A DNA stretch of 64,000 nt from Lachnospiraceae bacterium. GTDB taxonomy: Bacteria > Bacillota > Clostridia > Lachnospirales > Lachnospiraceae. Every line of letters begins with the position of its first letter. Position 1 is the stretch's first letter. Below the pieces are notes generated by a model, which was given only the letters and a program-made list of their open reading frames with translations, was not told the origin of the DNA and ran no database searches. The DNA lies in assembly GCA_014804695.1 (NCBI GenBank), contig JAAUZJ010000011.1:183874-247873 (forward strand). Reading direction: 5' to 3'. Positions 1 to 9,976 of this stretch are shown here, piece by piece. A program made the translations under genes and the position numbers.

Positions 1-1
1 C

Positions 2-442
2 GGAAGAACCTGTGTGGCGACCGGAACTTCGTTACACCTTATTGAGCCGTTGGGTTTTCATCTGGATGAAAAGTCGATTAAGCGCTCAGGGATGGATTAC
101 TGGGATAAGCTGAATGTGACAAGATACATGAATTACAATGAATTTCTAACTAAGAATCCCGGGGCCAAAATATGGATGGCAACCACCAAGGCAAAAAAGG
201 TTTATACGGAAGCGGATTTCGGTGCGGACGATTTTATAATGTTTGGTAAAGAAAGCGCCGGTATTCCGGAAGAGATTCTGGTGGAGAATGAGGAAAACTG
301 TATCAGGATTCCAATGTTGGAAGAGATTCGTTCCCTCAACCTTTCAAATGCCGTTGCGATTGTGCTTTATGAGGCGCTTAGGCAGAATGGTTTTAATAAT
401 ATGCAGAGACAAGGCGAGCTTCACAGGCTGCAATGGCGGTAA
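2..442 (+). CDS. trmL: tRNA (cytidine(34)-2'-O)-methyltransferase TrmL, 5' end truncated by window
   Basis: Frame is open from base 2 (GRTCVATGTSLHLIEPLGF...) with SPOUT motifs FGKESAGIPEEIL and IPM...RSLNLSNAVAIVLYEALRQ. Confidence 0.9.
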   Translation, partial: GRTCVATGTSLHLIEPLGFHLDEKSIKRSGMDYWDKLNVTRYMNYNEFLTKNPGAKIWMATTKAKKVYTEADFGADDFIMFGKESAGIPEEILVENEENCIRIPMLEEIRSLNLSNAVAIVLYEALRQNGFNNMQRQGELHRLQWR

Positions 443-500
443 AGTGTCAATTACAGGCATGTGTTCTTACCTTTCAATTATTCTGCTGATTATGCAAGTC

Positions 501-1925
501 TTAATCTTCGTCTTCAATAGCTGATTTTGGCAGCGAGAAGATGAATTCAGTGCCGACGCCTTCGGTACTGATCACATTAATATGTTCACCATGGGACTGG
601 ATGATTTCTTTAGTGATAGAGAGACCAAGACCGGTCCCTTTTTTGTCCTTTCCACGCGATATATCTGATTTGTAAAAACGATCCCATATAAGTTTCAGAT
701 TATCTTTGGGTATGCCGATGCCGGAGTCCTTGACGCTGACAAAAACCTTATTATGCTTTTCGGTTGTTTCAAGTTTGATTATTGAATCGTTATGGCTGAA
801 TTTAATGGCGTTATCTAACAGATTATAAAGAACCTGCTGGATTTTGCCCATGTCGGCGGTTACAAACATTTCTTCACCGGTCAGGACAAGTTCAATGGCA
901 ATCTTTTTCATCTGGCAGGTGCCCTCAAATGATGCGGCCACATTGCGGATAATAATGTTGATATCGAAGTCGGTCTTATCCAGCATAAGCCCCTTGGTAT
1001 TTAAGTTGTTTAAGGTCAAAAGGCTGTTAGTCAATTTGGTAAGACGCTCAGTTTCGTTTAAAACGATAGTCAGATATTTTTCGTGCATGTCCTCAGGGAT
1101 AGTGCCGTCTAACATAGCTTCAAGATAGCCTTTTATTGAAGTTAAAGGGGAGCGGAAATCGTGGGAAACGTTGGCGACAAATTTCTTTTGGTCGTCTTCC
1201 GAGCGGGCAATTTCGCTTGCCATATAGGAGAGGGTAGCGGCAAGATAGCCCATTTCGTCCACGCTTTCAACAGAAAATTCATAGTGCATATTGCCGCTTG
1301 CATACTGCTCTGTGGCTTCCGTAATTTTGCGAAGCGGTATATAGACAATTTCTGTGAAAAAAATCAAAATGATTAATGAAAGCAGAAAAAGTATGATCAA
1401 CGTTATATAAGAAATATTAAGCAGGTTGTCGGAGGCTGCCCTTATACTGCTCATGGGAGTGTGTATGACAACATAGCCTTTTACTTTAAAATCAGAAGTA
1501 ATAGGTGCAAAAACGCTTAATGTATCTTCGTCAAAGGTGCCGAAAAAATCTCCGATCGTATAGTAGGAACCTTCGGTAACCGTCGGGTTAAAATTTTCAA
1601 TTACCACTTCATTTTCCACATTCATGGGAGTGGCAGAGTCAAGTATCATACGGCCGGATGGGTTAATGATCCAGACGGAAGCATTGAGGTAAGCATCAAG
1701 GGCGTCCAATTGACTTTTTACCGCTTCAAGGGTAGTTTCGCTGTTATACAGATCGGAAGCATAGGTGTTGGCGATAAGGGTGGCTTCTCTGTATAGCGAA
1801 TCAGCTTTTTCCTTTTTGAGATGGTCAAGCGTCATACTGGATACAAAGGTGGCAACCACAATAAAGCCGAAAAAGCCAAAAATTATATATGCAAGTATTA
1901 ATTTCAGATATAAAGTCTTTCTCAT
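501..1925 (-). CDS. Two-component sensor histidine kinase (TM, HAMP, HisKA, HATPase)
   Basis: FVANVSHDFRSPLTSIKGYLEAMLDG H-box; DNAIKFS N-box; KDSGIGIP and GTGLGLSI G-boxes. Confidence 0.93.
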   Translation of the reverse strand: MRKTLYLKLILAYIIFGFFGFIVVATFVSSMTLDHLKKEKADSLYREATLIANTYASDLYNSETTLEAVKSQLDALDAYLNASVWIINPSGRMILDSATPMNVENEVVIENFNPTVTEGSYYTIGDFFGTFDEDTLSVFAPITSDFKVKGYVVIHTPMSSIRAASDNLLNISYITLIILFLLSLIILIFFTEIVYIPLRKITEATEQYASGNMHYEFSVESVDEMGYLAATLSYMASEIARSEDDQKKFVANVSHDFRSPLTSIKGYLEAMLDGTIPEDMHEKYLTIVLNETERLTKLTNSLLTLNNLNTKGLMLDKTDFDINIIIRNVAASFEGTCQMKKIAIELVLTGEEMFVTADMGKIQQVLYNLLDNAIKFSHNDSIIKLETTEKHNKVFVSVKDSGIGIPKDNLKLIWDRFYKSDISRGKDKKGTGLGLSITKEIIQSHGEHINVISTEGVGTEFIFSLPKSAIEDED

Positions 1926-1953
1926 TTTATGTTTAATGCCTTTCTAAGACTGC

Positions 1954-2655
1954 TTAAGCCCTTGTTTCAAATTTGTATCCAATACCCCAGATTGTTGCGA
2001 TCCGCCATTTGTCGTGATCGTTAATTTTTTCACGAAGTCTTTTTATATGCACATCTACAGTTCTGGTGTCGCCGATATATTCATATCCCCAGAGCTGGTC
2101 AAGTAACTGCTCTCTTGTAAAAACATGGTTAGGTGAAGAGGCGAGGAAATAAAGCAGTTCCAGTTCTTTGGGCGGCATTTCGATTGTTTTTCCCATATAG
2201 ATAACGGAATAGTTTGTCTGATTGATGATCAGGTCCGGATATTCTACACATTTTACATCGGAATTAGGCTGAACGGAAACCGCAGGCTTATAACGGCGGA
2301 GCACTGCCTTGACTCTTGCTACAAGTTCTTTGGAGTCGAAGGGCTTTTCCATATAATCATCTGCACCAAGTTCCAGGCCAAGAACCTTGTCAAAAACTTC
2401 ACCCTTGGCGGAAAGCATTATGATGGGCAGGGAAGCTTTGGTGCGCACTTCGCGGCAGACCTGATAGCCGTCAATGCCCGGCAGCATCAGATCAAGCAGC
2501 ATCAGATTCGGCTCAAAGCTCTCTACGGCGCTTAGAGCTGATTCCCCGTCATTTACGATCATGGTTTCAAAACATTCTTTTGTAAGGTATAGCGAAATAA
2601 GTTCTGCAATGTTGTTATCGTCATCGACAATTAATACTTTTTGTTTACTTACCAT
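1954..2655 (-). CDS. OmpR/PhoB-family response regulator
   Basis: VLIVDDDNNIAELISLYL receiver, LLDLMLPGIDGYQVCREVR, winged-helix TRTVDVHIKRLREKI; adjacent to HK. Confidence 0.93.
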   Translation of the reverse strand: MVSKQKVLIVDDDNNIAELISLYLTKECFETMIVNDGESALSAVESFEPNLMLLDLMLPGIDGYQVCREVRTKASLPIIMLSAKGEVFDKVLGLELGADDYMEKPFDSKELVARVKAVLRRYKPAVSVQPNSDVKCVEYPDLIINQTNYSVIYMGKTIEMPPKELELLYFLASSPNHVFTREQLLDQLWGYEYIGDTRTVDVHIKRLREKINDHDKWRIATIWGIGYKFETRA

Positions 2656-2672
2656 TTGAAAAATTTCCCCCT

Positions 2673-5048
2673 TTATTTAAACTCCGCGATAGTAACGCCC
2701 GCGTCGCCCTCACCGTATTCACCCATGCGGTAATTCTTTACATATTTACAGCGGCGAAGGTAATTCTGGACTGCTTTACGCAGCGCACCGGTACCCTTAC
2801 CATGAACGATTCGGACGCTTGGAAGGTGTGCTAAATAAGCATCATCCAGATATTTATCAAGTTCGGAAATGGCCTCGTCCACAGTTTTTCCAAGGAGATT
2901 TATTTCCGTTGAAATAGAATAGGACTTGGACATTTTCAGTTTGCCGGAGCCGGTGCGTTGCATAGAGCCGGAAGTGGTAACGGTTTCTTCTTCAAGTAAT
3001 ACCAAGTCATCCAGCGACACCTGCGAGCGTATAATGCCGCACTGTACAAACATTTTACCGTTTTTGTCAGGAAGCGAGCTTACGGTGCCTTTAAGCCCCA
3101 TTGAAACGACTTTGACCGAATCTCCAAGTTTAAGCTGGTTTGGTTTTAGACGCTTATGCGTTGGCTTGTCATTGTTAAGAGCCAGTTTCTCATTCTTTTC
3201 GGAAATCTTGTCACGTACTTTCTGCCGCGATTTCTCTAAATCTTTTATGGACAAAGAGGAGTCGGCCTTGCGGAAGGTGCGTATGGTTTCATCCGCGAAT
3301 TCTTTAGCGTCCTGCAATATTTGTCTTGCTTCCTCATTGGCTTCTCTTAGGATGCGTTCCTTGGATTGATCGATTTTTTCCTGTTTGGATTCAAGGCGCT
3401 CTTTAAGGGATTTTATTTCCTGTTTATACGACGCAATTTCCTGCCGCTCTTTTTCAATTGTAATGCGGCTGTTCTCCAAATCGGTTAACAAATCTTCAAA
3501 GTTCTCTTTGTCTTCAGTGATATGTTTTTTGGCATCTTCAATTATATAATCGGGCAGACCCAGCTTAGAAGAAATTGCAAAGGCGTTGCTTTTTCCCGGT
3601 ATGCCTATTAAAAGCCGGTATGTGGGGCGTAGTGTCTCCACATCGAATTCACAACAGGCATTTTCGACAAAGGATGTGGAAAGTGCGTAAACCTTAAGCT
3701 CGCTGTAATGCGTTGTTGCCATAGTACGAATTCCCCGACAGTGCAGGTAATCCAGAATTGAGATGGCTAAGGCGGCGCCCTCTGTAGGGTCGGTGCCTGC
3801 GCCAAGCTCGTCAAACAGGCAGAGCGAATCGGCATCGGCATTTTCCAAGATGGAAACAATGGATGTCATATGGGATGAAAAAGTAGAGAGATTCTGTTCT
3901 ATACTCTGCTCATCCCCGATGTCTGCATAGACTTCCGTAAAAATAGATAATTCCGAGCGGTCAAGCGCCGGTATATGAAGGCCTGACTGCCCCATAAGGG
4001 TAAGAAGGCCGACTGTTTTAAGCGAGACGGTTTTACCGCCGGTGTTTGGACCTGTAATTACCAGTAAATCAAAGTCTGTGCCGAGTTCTATATCTATGGG
4101 TACGACTCTTTTTTTATCAAGAAGAGGATGACGACCTTTACGAAGCTTAATATGGTGTTCGGTATTAAAAATAGGCATAGTCGCATTTTCGCACATGGCA
4201 AGAGAGGCCTTGGCGAAAATGAAATCCAGAGTAGTCATAATCTTCTGATCAGATGCAAGCTCCTGTGTATGCTCGCCTGCGCGCGCGCTTAAGTCAGCCA
4301 GAATAACTTCTATTTCTTCCTGCTCTTTTATTGAAAGCTCTTTTAATTCGTTGTTGAGCGTAACTACAGCTGCCGGCTCAATGAAAAAAGTGGAACCGGT
4401 GGAGGACTGGTCGTGAATCATACCTGCTACCTGGCCTTTATACTCGGCTTTTACCGGAATGCAATAACGATCGTTGCGCATTGTTACAACCGCATCCTGT
4501 AGATAGGTGCGGTAGGAGCCGTTTACCATGGAGGTAAGCTGGGAATGAATTTTGTCATTGGTGATTGCCATGCTTCGTCTGATGTGTTTGAGAGTCGGGC
4601 TGGCGTCATCGGCAATTTCTTCCTCGGACAAAATGCATCTGCGGATTTCGTTTGCAATAGGAGTAAGGGGCTCTAAGGCGTTAAAGTAGTCAGATAGCGT
4701 ATCGGTGGGGGCGTCTTCCTTGTCGCTGCGGCCGTAGGCTTTGATTCGGTTGACGTTTTCGAGCATGGACGCGATGCTTAAAAGCTCCGAGATGGATAGG
4801 GTGCTGCCAACTTCTAAGGAACGTATGCTGAAGCTTAGATCTTTGTTGCCGCCAAATGAGGTTGAGCCTTTTTTGAAAAGGCGGCTTAGGGCATCAGCTG
4901 TTTCTGTCTGGGCGAGCCTTATTTGTTCAAGGTCGGTCATCGGGGTGAGTGACTGGCAAAGTTCTCTGCCGGGGGCGGAGGTGGCTTTGTCGGTTAGTTG
5001 GTCGATTATTTTGTTGTATTCTAATGTGCGTAGGACTTTGGTGTTCAT
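2673..5048 (-). CDS. mutS2: Endonuclease MutS2 with C-terminal Smr domain
   Basis: TGPNTGGKTVSLKTVGLL Walker A, DELGAGTDPTEGAALA Walker B, C-terminal VRIVHGKGTGALRKAVQNYLR Smr motif. Confidence 0.96.
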   Translation of the reverse strand: MNTKVLRTLEYNKIIDQLTDKATSAPGRELCQSLTPMTDLEQIRLAQTETADALSRLFKKGSTSFGGNKDLSFSIRSLEVGSTLSISELLSIASMLENVNRIKAYGRSDKEDAPTDTLSDYFNALEPLTPIANEIRRCILSEEEIADDASPTLKHIRRSMAITNDKIHSQLTSMVNGSYRTYLQDAVVTMRNDRYCIPVKAEYKGQVAGMIHDQSSTGSTFFIEPAAVVTLNNELKELSIKEQEEIEVILADLSARAGEHTQELASDQKIMTTLDFIFAKASLAMCENATMPIFNTEHHIKLRKGRHPLLDKKRVVPIDIELGTDFDLLVITGPNTGGKTVSLKTVGLLTLMGQSGLHIPALDRSELSIFTEVYADIGDEQSIEQNLSTFSSHMTSIVSILENADADSLCLFDELGAGTDPTEGAALAISILDYLHCRGIRTMATTHYSELKVYALSTSFVENACCEFDVETLRPTYRLLIGIPGKSNAFAISSKLGLPDYIIEDAKKHITEDKENFEDLLTDLENSRITIEKERQEIASYKQEIKSLKERLESKQEKIDQSKERILREANEEARQILQDAKEFADETIRTFRKADSSLSIKDLEKSRQKVRDKISEKNEKLALNNDKPTHKRLKPNQLKLGDSVKVVSMGLKGTVSSLPDKNGKMFVQCGIIRSQVSLDDLVLLEEETVTTSGSMQRTGSGKLKMSKSYSISTEINLLGKTVDEAISELDKYLDDAYLAHLPSVRIVHGKGTGALRKAVQNYLRRCKYVKNYRMGEYGEGDAGVTIAEFK

Positions 5049-5231
5049 ATTTTAACCTCGCTGGGGGTGAAGCATTTTAGGGACGTTTAGGCACGGTCGT
5101 GACATTTGGTGGATGTCAGGACGTTCAGTGCACGCCAACCCGGACGTTCAGCACACGCCCATTCGCAAAACGCGCTTGACAGCGCTTTCCGCTGCTGCGC
5201 AGCTCTTTTTGCTCATAAGCGGGCGTTCCCT

Positions 5232-5292
5232 CAGAGCAGAATATGTCAGCTAAACTCATGCGAGCATGATTTAGCTGATATATTCTGCTCTG
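5232..5292. repeat. Long imperfect palindrome, about 29-30-nt arms with 2-nt loop
   Basis: CAGAGCAGAATATGTCAGCTAAACTCATGC-GA-GCATGATTTAGCTGATATATTCTGCTCTG; arms differ by one substitution and one extra base. Confidence 0.9.
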
Positions 5293-5441
5293 GCTGAACT
5301 GGTTATAATTATAATATCATAAAGGTTGTAAATTTACTATGAAAAAGATATACTTAAAACATATGTGTTATGTCGGGAGTAAGTTATGTATTTTTACTCC
5401 CAAGCGTTGTAAAAATATGAAAAAGGCGGTTATTTCGTTGT

Positions 5442-6821
5442 ATGGCTGATGAAAATATTAAAAAGACGGATATAGATAAAGATGATGCGGTGGCTAAGGA
5501 TCAGGCGGAATATTCACCGCTTGTGCAGTCGGATTTTTTGCGGGAAAGGATTAAACAAAAACCGGTCAATAAGAAAAAGCTGCTGCGGAGGACCATAATA
5601 ACGGCATCGATGGCGGTGCTTTTTGGGCTTGTGGCGTGTGTGACATTTTTGCTCTTAGAGCCGGTCATTAATAACTGGTTATATCCAGAGGAGGAGCCGC
5701 AGGAGGTACAGTTTCCCGAAGAGACTATTGTTGAAGAAATGAATCCAGAGGATATGCTGACGGAGGAAATGGTAGAAGAAGAGTTGGAGGCGGAAAGCGC
5801 CGAGCTTGAAAATGAGCAGATAGAGGAATTGCTTTCACAGGTGACATTCGGGGTGAAGGAATATCAGGCGGTATACGAAGAACTTTCGGACATGGCCAAA
5901 GATGTCGGCCGCTCAATCGTAACGGTTACCGGAGTTACTTCAGATGTGGATTGGTTCAATGATACTTATGAGAATGAGGCGACCGCATCCGGAATCATCC
6001 TTGCCAATAACGGGCAGGAAATGTTGATTCTTGTCAGTATGAATAATATAAGCGGCGCGGAAAGAATTGTCGTGACATTCTGTGACCAGACCAGTATAGA
6101 AGCAGAGGTGGTACAAAGGGATGCGTCTACAGGACTTGCCATTTTGGCAGTGCCGCTGTTGGCGATAGATGAAGAGACTATGGATGTCATTAATATTGCC
6201 AGCCTTGGCTCCAGTATGATCAATCTTACCGGGACGCCGGTTATGGCGCTTGGAAGTCCGATGGGAAACAGCGGTTCAATCTGCTATGGCTTTATAACCT
6301 CTTCAGGTACTTTGATAGATCATGTGGATTCGGCGTATAAACTTATATCTACGGATATTTATGCAAGCCGGAATTCAACAGGCGTGCTTGTTAACTTCAA
6401 AGGCAAGATAGTCGGTATTATTGATAATTCATACAATAGTGATGACAGGGGAAACCTCATTTCAGCATATGGAATTTCGGAACTTAAGAGAACTATTACA
6501 AAAATGTCCAATGATCAGAAAAGAGCGTACCTGGGAATTCATGGAGCGGATGTGCCGCCCGAAGCCAGCTTGGAATCAGGTATTCCGGCGGGGGCTTATA
6601 TTAAGGAAATTGAAATGGATTCACCGGCAATGATAGCCGGAATTCAAAGCGGAGACGTCATAACCAGAGTGGGAGGTGCGGAAGTTACAAATTATAACGA
6701 ACTGCTGAACCTGTTGTATAGCGCAGAGCCGGAGGACGTTGTTAATATTACGCTTATGCGTCAGGGAATGAATGGATTTCAGAGTATGCGGGTTACGGTT
6801 ACACTGGGAGAAGTAGGATAA
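5442..6821 (+). CDS. Membrane-anchored trypsin-like (HtrA-fold) protein with C-terminal PDZ domain; catalytic triad appears degenerate
   Basis: N-terminal TM; ASGIILANNGQ, RDASTGLAILAVP, SRNSTGVLVNFKGKIVGI align with HtrA motifs; PDZ AGAYIKEIEMDSPAMIAGIQSGDVITRVGG. Confidence 0.85.
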   Translation: MADENIKKTDIDKDDAVAKDQAEYSPLVQSDFLRERIKQKPVNKKKLLRRTIITASMAVLFGLVACVTFLLLEPVINNWLYPEEEPQEVQFPEETIVEEMNPEDMLTEEMVEEELEAESAELENEQIEELLSQVTFGVKEYQAVYEELSDMAKDVGRSIVTVTGVTSDVDWFNDTYENEATASGIILANNGQEMLILVSMNNISGAERIVVTFCDQTSIEAEVVQRDASTGLAILAVPLLAIDEETMDVINIASLGSSMINLTGTPVMALGSPMGNSGSICYGFITSSGTLIDHVDSAYKLISTDIYASRNSTGVLVNFKGKIVGIIDNSYNSDDRGNLISAYGISELKRTITKMSNDQKRAYLGIHGADVPPEASLESGIPAGAYIKEIEMDSPAMIAGIQSGDVITRVGGAEVTNYNELLNLLYSAEPEDVVNITLMRQGMNGFQSMRVTVTLGEVG

Positions 6822-6847
6822 TGGTTGGGAATTATTTAATATTATAG

Positions 6848-7816
6848 ATGAAGGAAAGGGATGATGGGAATATGAAGTATATAAAGGATTATAAAGAAGG
6901 AGATCGGATTTCGGATATATATTTGTGTAAGCATAAGCAGTCGGCGGTGACTAAGAATGGGAAGACTTATTATAACGTGATCTTGCAGGATAAAACGGGA
7001 ACGATAGATGCAAAGGTGTGGGAGCCGAATAGTGCCGGAATTGAAGAGTTTGACAGCATGGACTACATAGAGGTGTACGGTGATGTCAATAATTTTCAGG
7101 GCGCTTTGCAGCTGAGTGTGAAAAGGATTAGACACTGTCATGAAGGTGAGTATGACCCGGCGGAATATCTTCCGGTAAGCAGTAAAAATATTGACGCCAT
7201 GATGGAAGAATTACTTGGTTTTATTGACAGTATTGAGAATCGTTATCTTAAGGAGCTGTTGCAGGCATTTTTTGTAAAAGATAAGGAATTTGTTAAGGTC
7301 TTTCGTCAATCATCTGCGGCTAAAACGCTGCATCATGGTTTTGTTGGCGGGCTGCTTGAACATTCCTTGAGCGTAGCTAAAATGTGCGATTTTTATTGCA
7401 CCCAGTATCCGCTTTTAAAAAGAGATTTGCTGATCACGGCGGCAATCTGCCATGATATAGGAAAGACAAAAGAGCTTTCTCTTTTCCCGGAAAATGATTA
7501 CACCGATGACGGACAATTCCTGGGTCATATTGTAATAGGAACTGAGATGGTTGGAGAAAAAATTCGTGAAATTGAAGGATTTCCTGCATTCTTGGCAAGC
7601 GAGCTAAAGCACTGCATACTTTCCCATCATGGGGAATTTGAATTCGGTTCGCCAAAGAAGCCGGCAATTATAGAGGCTGTGGCGCTTAGCTTTGCAGATA
7701 ATACAGATGCAAAAATGGAGATCTTTACGGAGCTTTTGAATTCCTCGACAGGAAACGGCTGGCTTGGGTTTAACAGGATGTTTGAATCTAACGTGATTGA
7801 CTCCAGATGGGAATAA
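6848..7816 (+). CDS. yhaM: 3'-5' exoribonuclease YhaM family (OB fold + HD domain)
   Basis: N-terminal OB-fold; HHGFVGGLLEHSLSVAKM; AAICHDIGKTKEL; HCILSHHGEFEFGSPKKPAIIEAVALSFADNTDAKM. Confidence 0.9.
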   Translation: MKERDDGNMKYIKDYKEGDRISDIYLCKHKQSAVTKNGKTYYNVILQDKTGTIDAKVWEPNSAGIEEFDSMDYIEVYGDVNNFQGALQLSVKRIRHCHEGEYDPAEYLPVSSKNIDAMMEELLGFIDSIENRYLKELLQAFFVKDKEFVKVFRQSSAAKTLHHGFVGGLLEHSLSVAKMCDFYCTQYPLLKRDLLITAAICHDIGKTKELSLFPENDYTDDGQFLGHIVIGTEMVGEKIREIEGFPAFLASELKHCILSHHGEFEFGSPKKPAIIEAVALSFADNTDAKMEIFTELLNSSTGNGWLGFNRMFESNVIDSRWE

Positions 7817-7871
7817 GTTGAAAAATCTAAGATTTTTGGATATTGGCAGCATAAAGGAATAGGATAAAATT

Positions 7872-9434
7872 ATGGAATATAAGAAAAATGATATAGTAAC
7901 GGTCAGTATTGACGATATCGGGAACGATGGCGAGGGAATCGGAAAAATCGACGGATACGCTCTTTTTGTCAAGGATGCTGTCATAGGTGATATTGTAGAG
8001 GCAAGAATCACCAAGGTAAAAAAGAATTACGGTTATGCAAGAGTCGAGAAGGTGATAACACCTTCTTCTTTTCGTGTGGAACCCCGCTGCGCTTTTCACA
8101 GGCAATGCGGCGGCTGCCAGATTCAGGCAATGAGTTACGAAAAACAGTTAACTTTTAAACAGGATAAAATAAGGAATAACCTGATAAGGATAGGCGGTTT
8201 TGAGAAAGAATTCATAGACAAGGTTATGGAGCCGATCGTAGGAATGGAAGATCCCTGGCATTATCGCAACAAGGCACAATATCCGGTCGGATATGATAAA
8301 AACGGAAAATTGGTGACAGGCTTTTATGCAGGCCGCACCCACGACATTATCCCAAATACGGACTGCGCATTAGGAGCACATGAAAACAAACTGATCCTGG
8401 AGACTGTGCTTTCATATATGAATGAAAATCATGTTACGGCATACAGAGAAAATACCGGAGAAGGCTTAGTGCGCCATATTCTGATCAGAACCGGTTTTTC
8501 ATCGGGGGAAATCATGGTATGCCTTGTAATTAATGGGAAAAAGCTGCCTGCGGAAAAGGAATTAATTAGGAAACTTACGGAAATAGATTTTGAGAATGCA
8601 GATTTGCAGCGCCCGGCAAGGAGGATTGTAAGCGTTTGTGTCAGCATTAACACTGAACGCACCAATGTGATCATGGGAAAAAAAATACGGATTCTATGGG
8701 GAAGAGGGTATATTGAGGATAGTATCCGTATTATGAAAACGGCAGATGAAGGTGAGCGGAATAATTTATTTGAGCCCACAAATGAAAAAGTAACTTTCCA
8801 TATTTCCCCGCTATCTTTTTATCAGGTTAATTCGCTGCAGACCGAGAAACTATATAGCATCGCACTGGACTACGCGGGTCTTGCAGGAAACGAAACTGTG
8901 TGGGATCTGTATTGTGGAATCGGTACGATTTCGCTTTTTCTTGCTAAGGCAGCAGGATATGTTTATGGAGTCGAAGTTATTCCGCAGGCAATAGAGGATG
9001 CCAGGGAAAATGCGCGTATAAACGGCATTGGGAATGCGGAGTTTTATGTAGGCGAGGCTGAAGAGGTCCTGCCTGATAAGTATGAGAAAGAGGGAATCCA
9101 CGCAGACGTCATCGTTGTAGATCCACCCAGAAAAGGCTGCGACGCCAGATGCATAGAGACTATGCTTGCAATGAAACCGGAAAGGATTGTGTATGTCAGC
9201 TGCGATTCTGCAACGCTGGCTAGGGACTTGCGGGTGCTGGTGGATGGCGGGTATGAGGTGAGACGCGTGAAGGGAGTTGACCAGTTTGGTCAAGGGGTGC
9301 ATGTGGAGACGGTGTGCCAGCTTGTGAGGAAAGATGAGGGTGACGGTATAGTAGGGGATGTAGGAAGTATGGTGAAGAGAAAAGTAAATTATCGGGAAGA
9401 AGAGATAGTGGATTGTGGGTGTATTTATGGGTAG
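7872..9434 (+). CDS. rlmD: 23S rRNA (uracil-5-)-methyltransferase RlmD family (TRAM domain + SAM methylase)
   Basis: TRAM N-terminus; CAFHRQCGGCQIQ Fe-S Cys motif; VWDLYCGIGTISLFLA; VVDPPRKGCD; ERIVYVSCDSATLARDL. Confidence 0.93.
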   Translation: MEYKKNDIVTVSIDDIGNDGEGIGKIDGYALFVKDAVIGDIVEARITKVKKNYGYARVEKVITPSSFRVEPRCAFHRQCGGCQIQAMSYEKQLTFKQDKIRNNLIRIGGFEKEFIDKVMEPIVGMEDPWHYRNKAQYPVGYDKNGKLVTGFYAGRTHDIIPNTDCALGAHENKLILETVLSYMNENHVTAYRENTGEGLVRHILIRTGFSSGEIMVCLVINGKKLPAEKELIRKLTEIDFENADLQRPARRIVSVCVSINTERTNVIMGKKIRILWGRGYIEDSIRIMKTADEGERNNLFEPTNEKVTFHISPLSFYQVNSLQTEKLYSIALDYAGLAGNETVWDLYCGIGTISLFLAKAAGYVYGVEVIPQAIEDARENARINGIGNAEFYVGEAEEVLPDKYEKEGIHADVIVVDPPRKGCDARCIETMLAMKPERIVYVSCDSATLARDLRVLVDGGYEVRRVKGVDQFGQGVHVETVCQLVRKDEGDGIVGDVGSMVKRKVNYREEEIVDCGCIYG

Positions 9435-9586
9435 AGTAGAGATGCAGGGAAATATGATTGAATTTTGGAGTGATTGAGAAGAATTTCATAATCCAAATTT
9501 TATTTACTGTCAAAACAAATACGTATAAGGCAATGATGCAACAGCGTTCACAGGATCAGAAGGAAAAGAAATAGGTGGTTATTTTT

Positions 9587-9745
9587 ATGGAAGTAATGCA
9601 GAGCATAAATAGTCAGAATATATCCGACACATTAGATGATGAAATGATGGTTATTCGTTCCAAGTTGGATGCTGCGATAGATGATGTGGAAAATGGCAGA
9701 GTTATTTCCGAAGAGGAATTGTGGGCAGAAATTGATACCATATGA
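9587..9745 (+). CDS. Small antitoxin-like protein (52 aa), not in supplied ORF track
   Basis: ATG at 9587, TGA at 9743-9745: MEVMQSINSQNISDTLDDEMMVIRSKLDAAIDDVENGRVISEEELWAEIDTI; resembles short RelB/ParD-like proteins. Confidence 0.45.
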   Translation: MEVMQSINSQNISDTLDDEMMVIRSKLDAAIDDVENGRVISEEELWAEIDTI

Positions 9746-9846
9746 TTTGGGAGGTTTATGCAGAAGAAAAATATAAGACTAAATATACCTACAGTAGCTG
9801 CGATGACATTAATTTGAAACCATATAGTATTTTACATAGTGAATGA
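9742..9846 (+). pseudogene. Truncated RelE/ParE-like toxin remnant overlapping the antitoxin-like ORF by ATGA
   Basis: MIWEVYAEEKYKTKYTYSSCDDINLKPYSILHSE*; start resembles ParE/RelE N-termini but the ORF stops after 34 aa. Confidence 0.3.
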
Positions 9847-9950
9847 GAAAGAAAAAAGTGTTACTGTCCTACGTGATTTACAGGACAGCATGAACTAGCC
9901 GTTTATAATAAAACGATGACTGGAACAAAATGAATAGTTTTATTTTTAAG

Positions 9951-9976
9951 ACCATTACTCTGGTAGTGGTTTTTTT
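9951..9976 (+). terminator. Rho-independent terminator
   Basis: ACCATTAC-tctg-GTAGTGGT followed by T7. Confidence 0.75.

Noticed and set aside
5106-5297. 63-aa ORF between mutS2 and HtrA-like gene
   Set aside because: It runs through the direct repeats and the long palindrome; composition is repeat-driven and no RBS or domain is evident.
9850-9896. CTGTCCT...AGGACAG hairpin near 9868-9892
   Set aside because: Only 7 bp with an 11-nt loop and no T-tract or neighbouring gene to explain it; compatible with chance.
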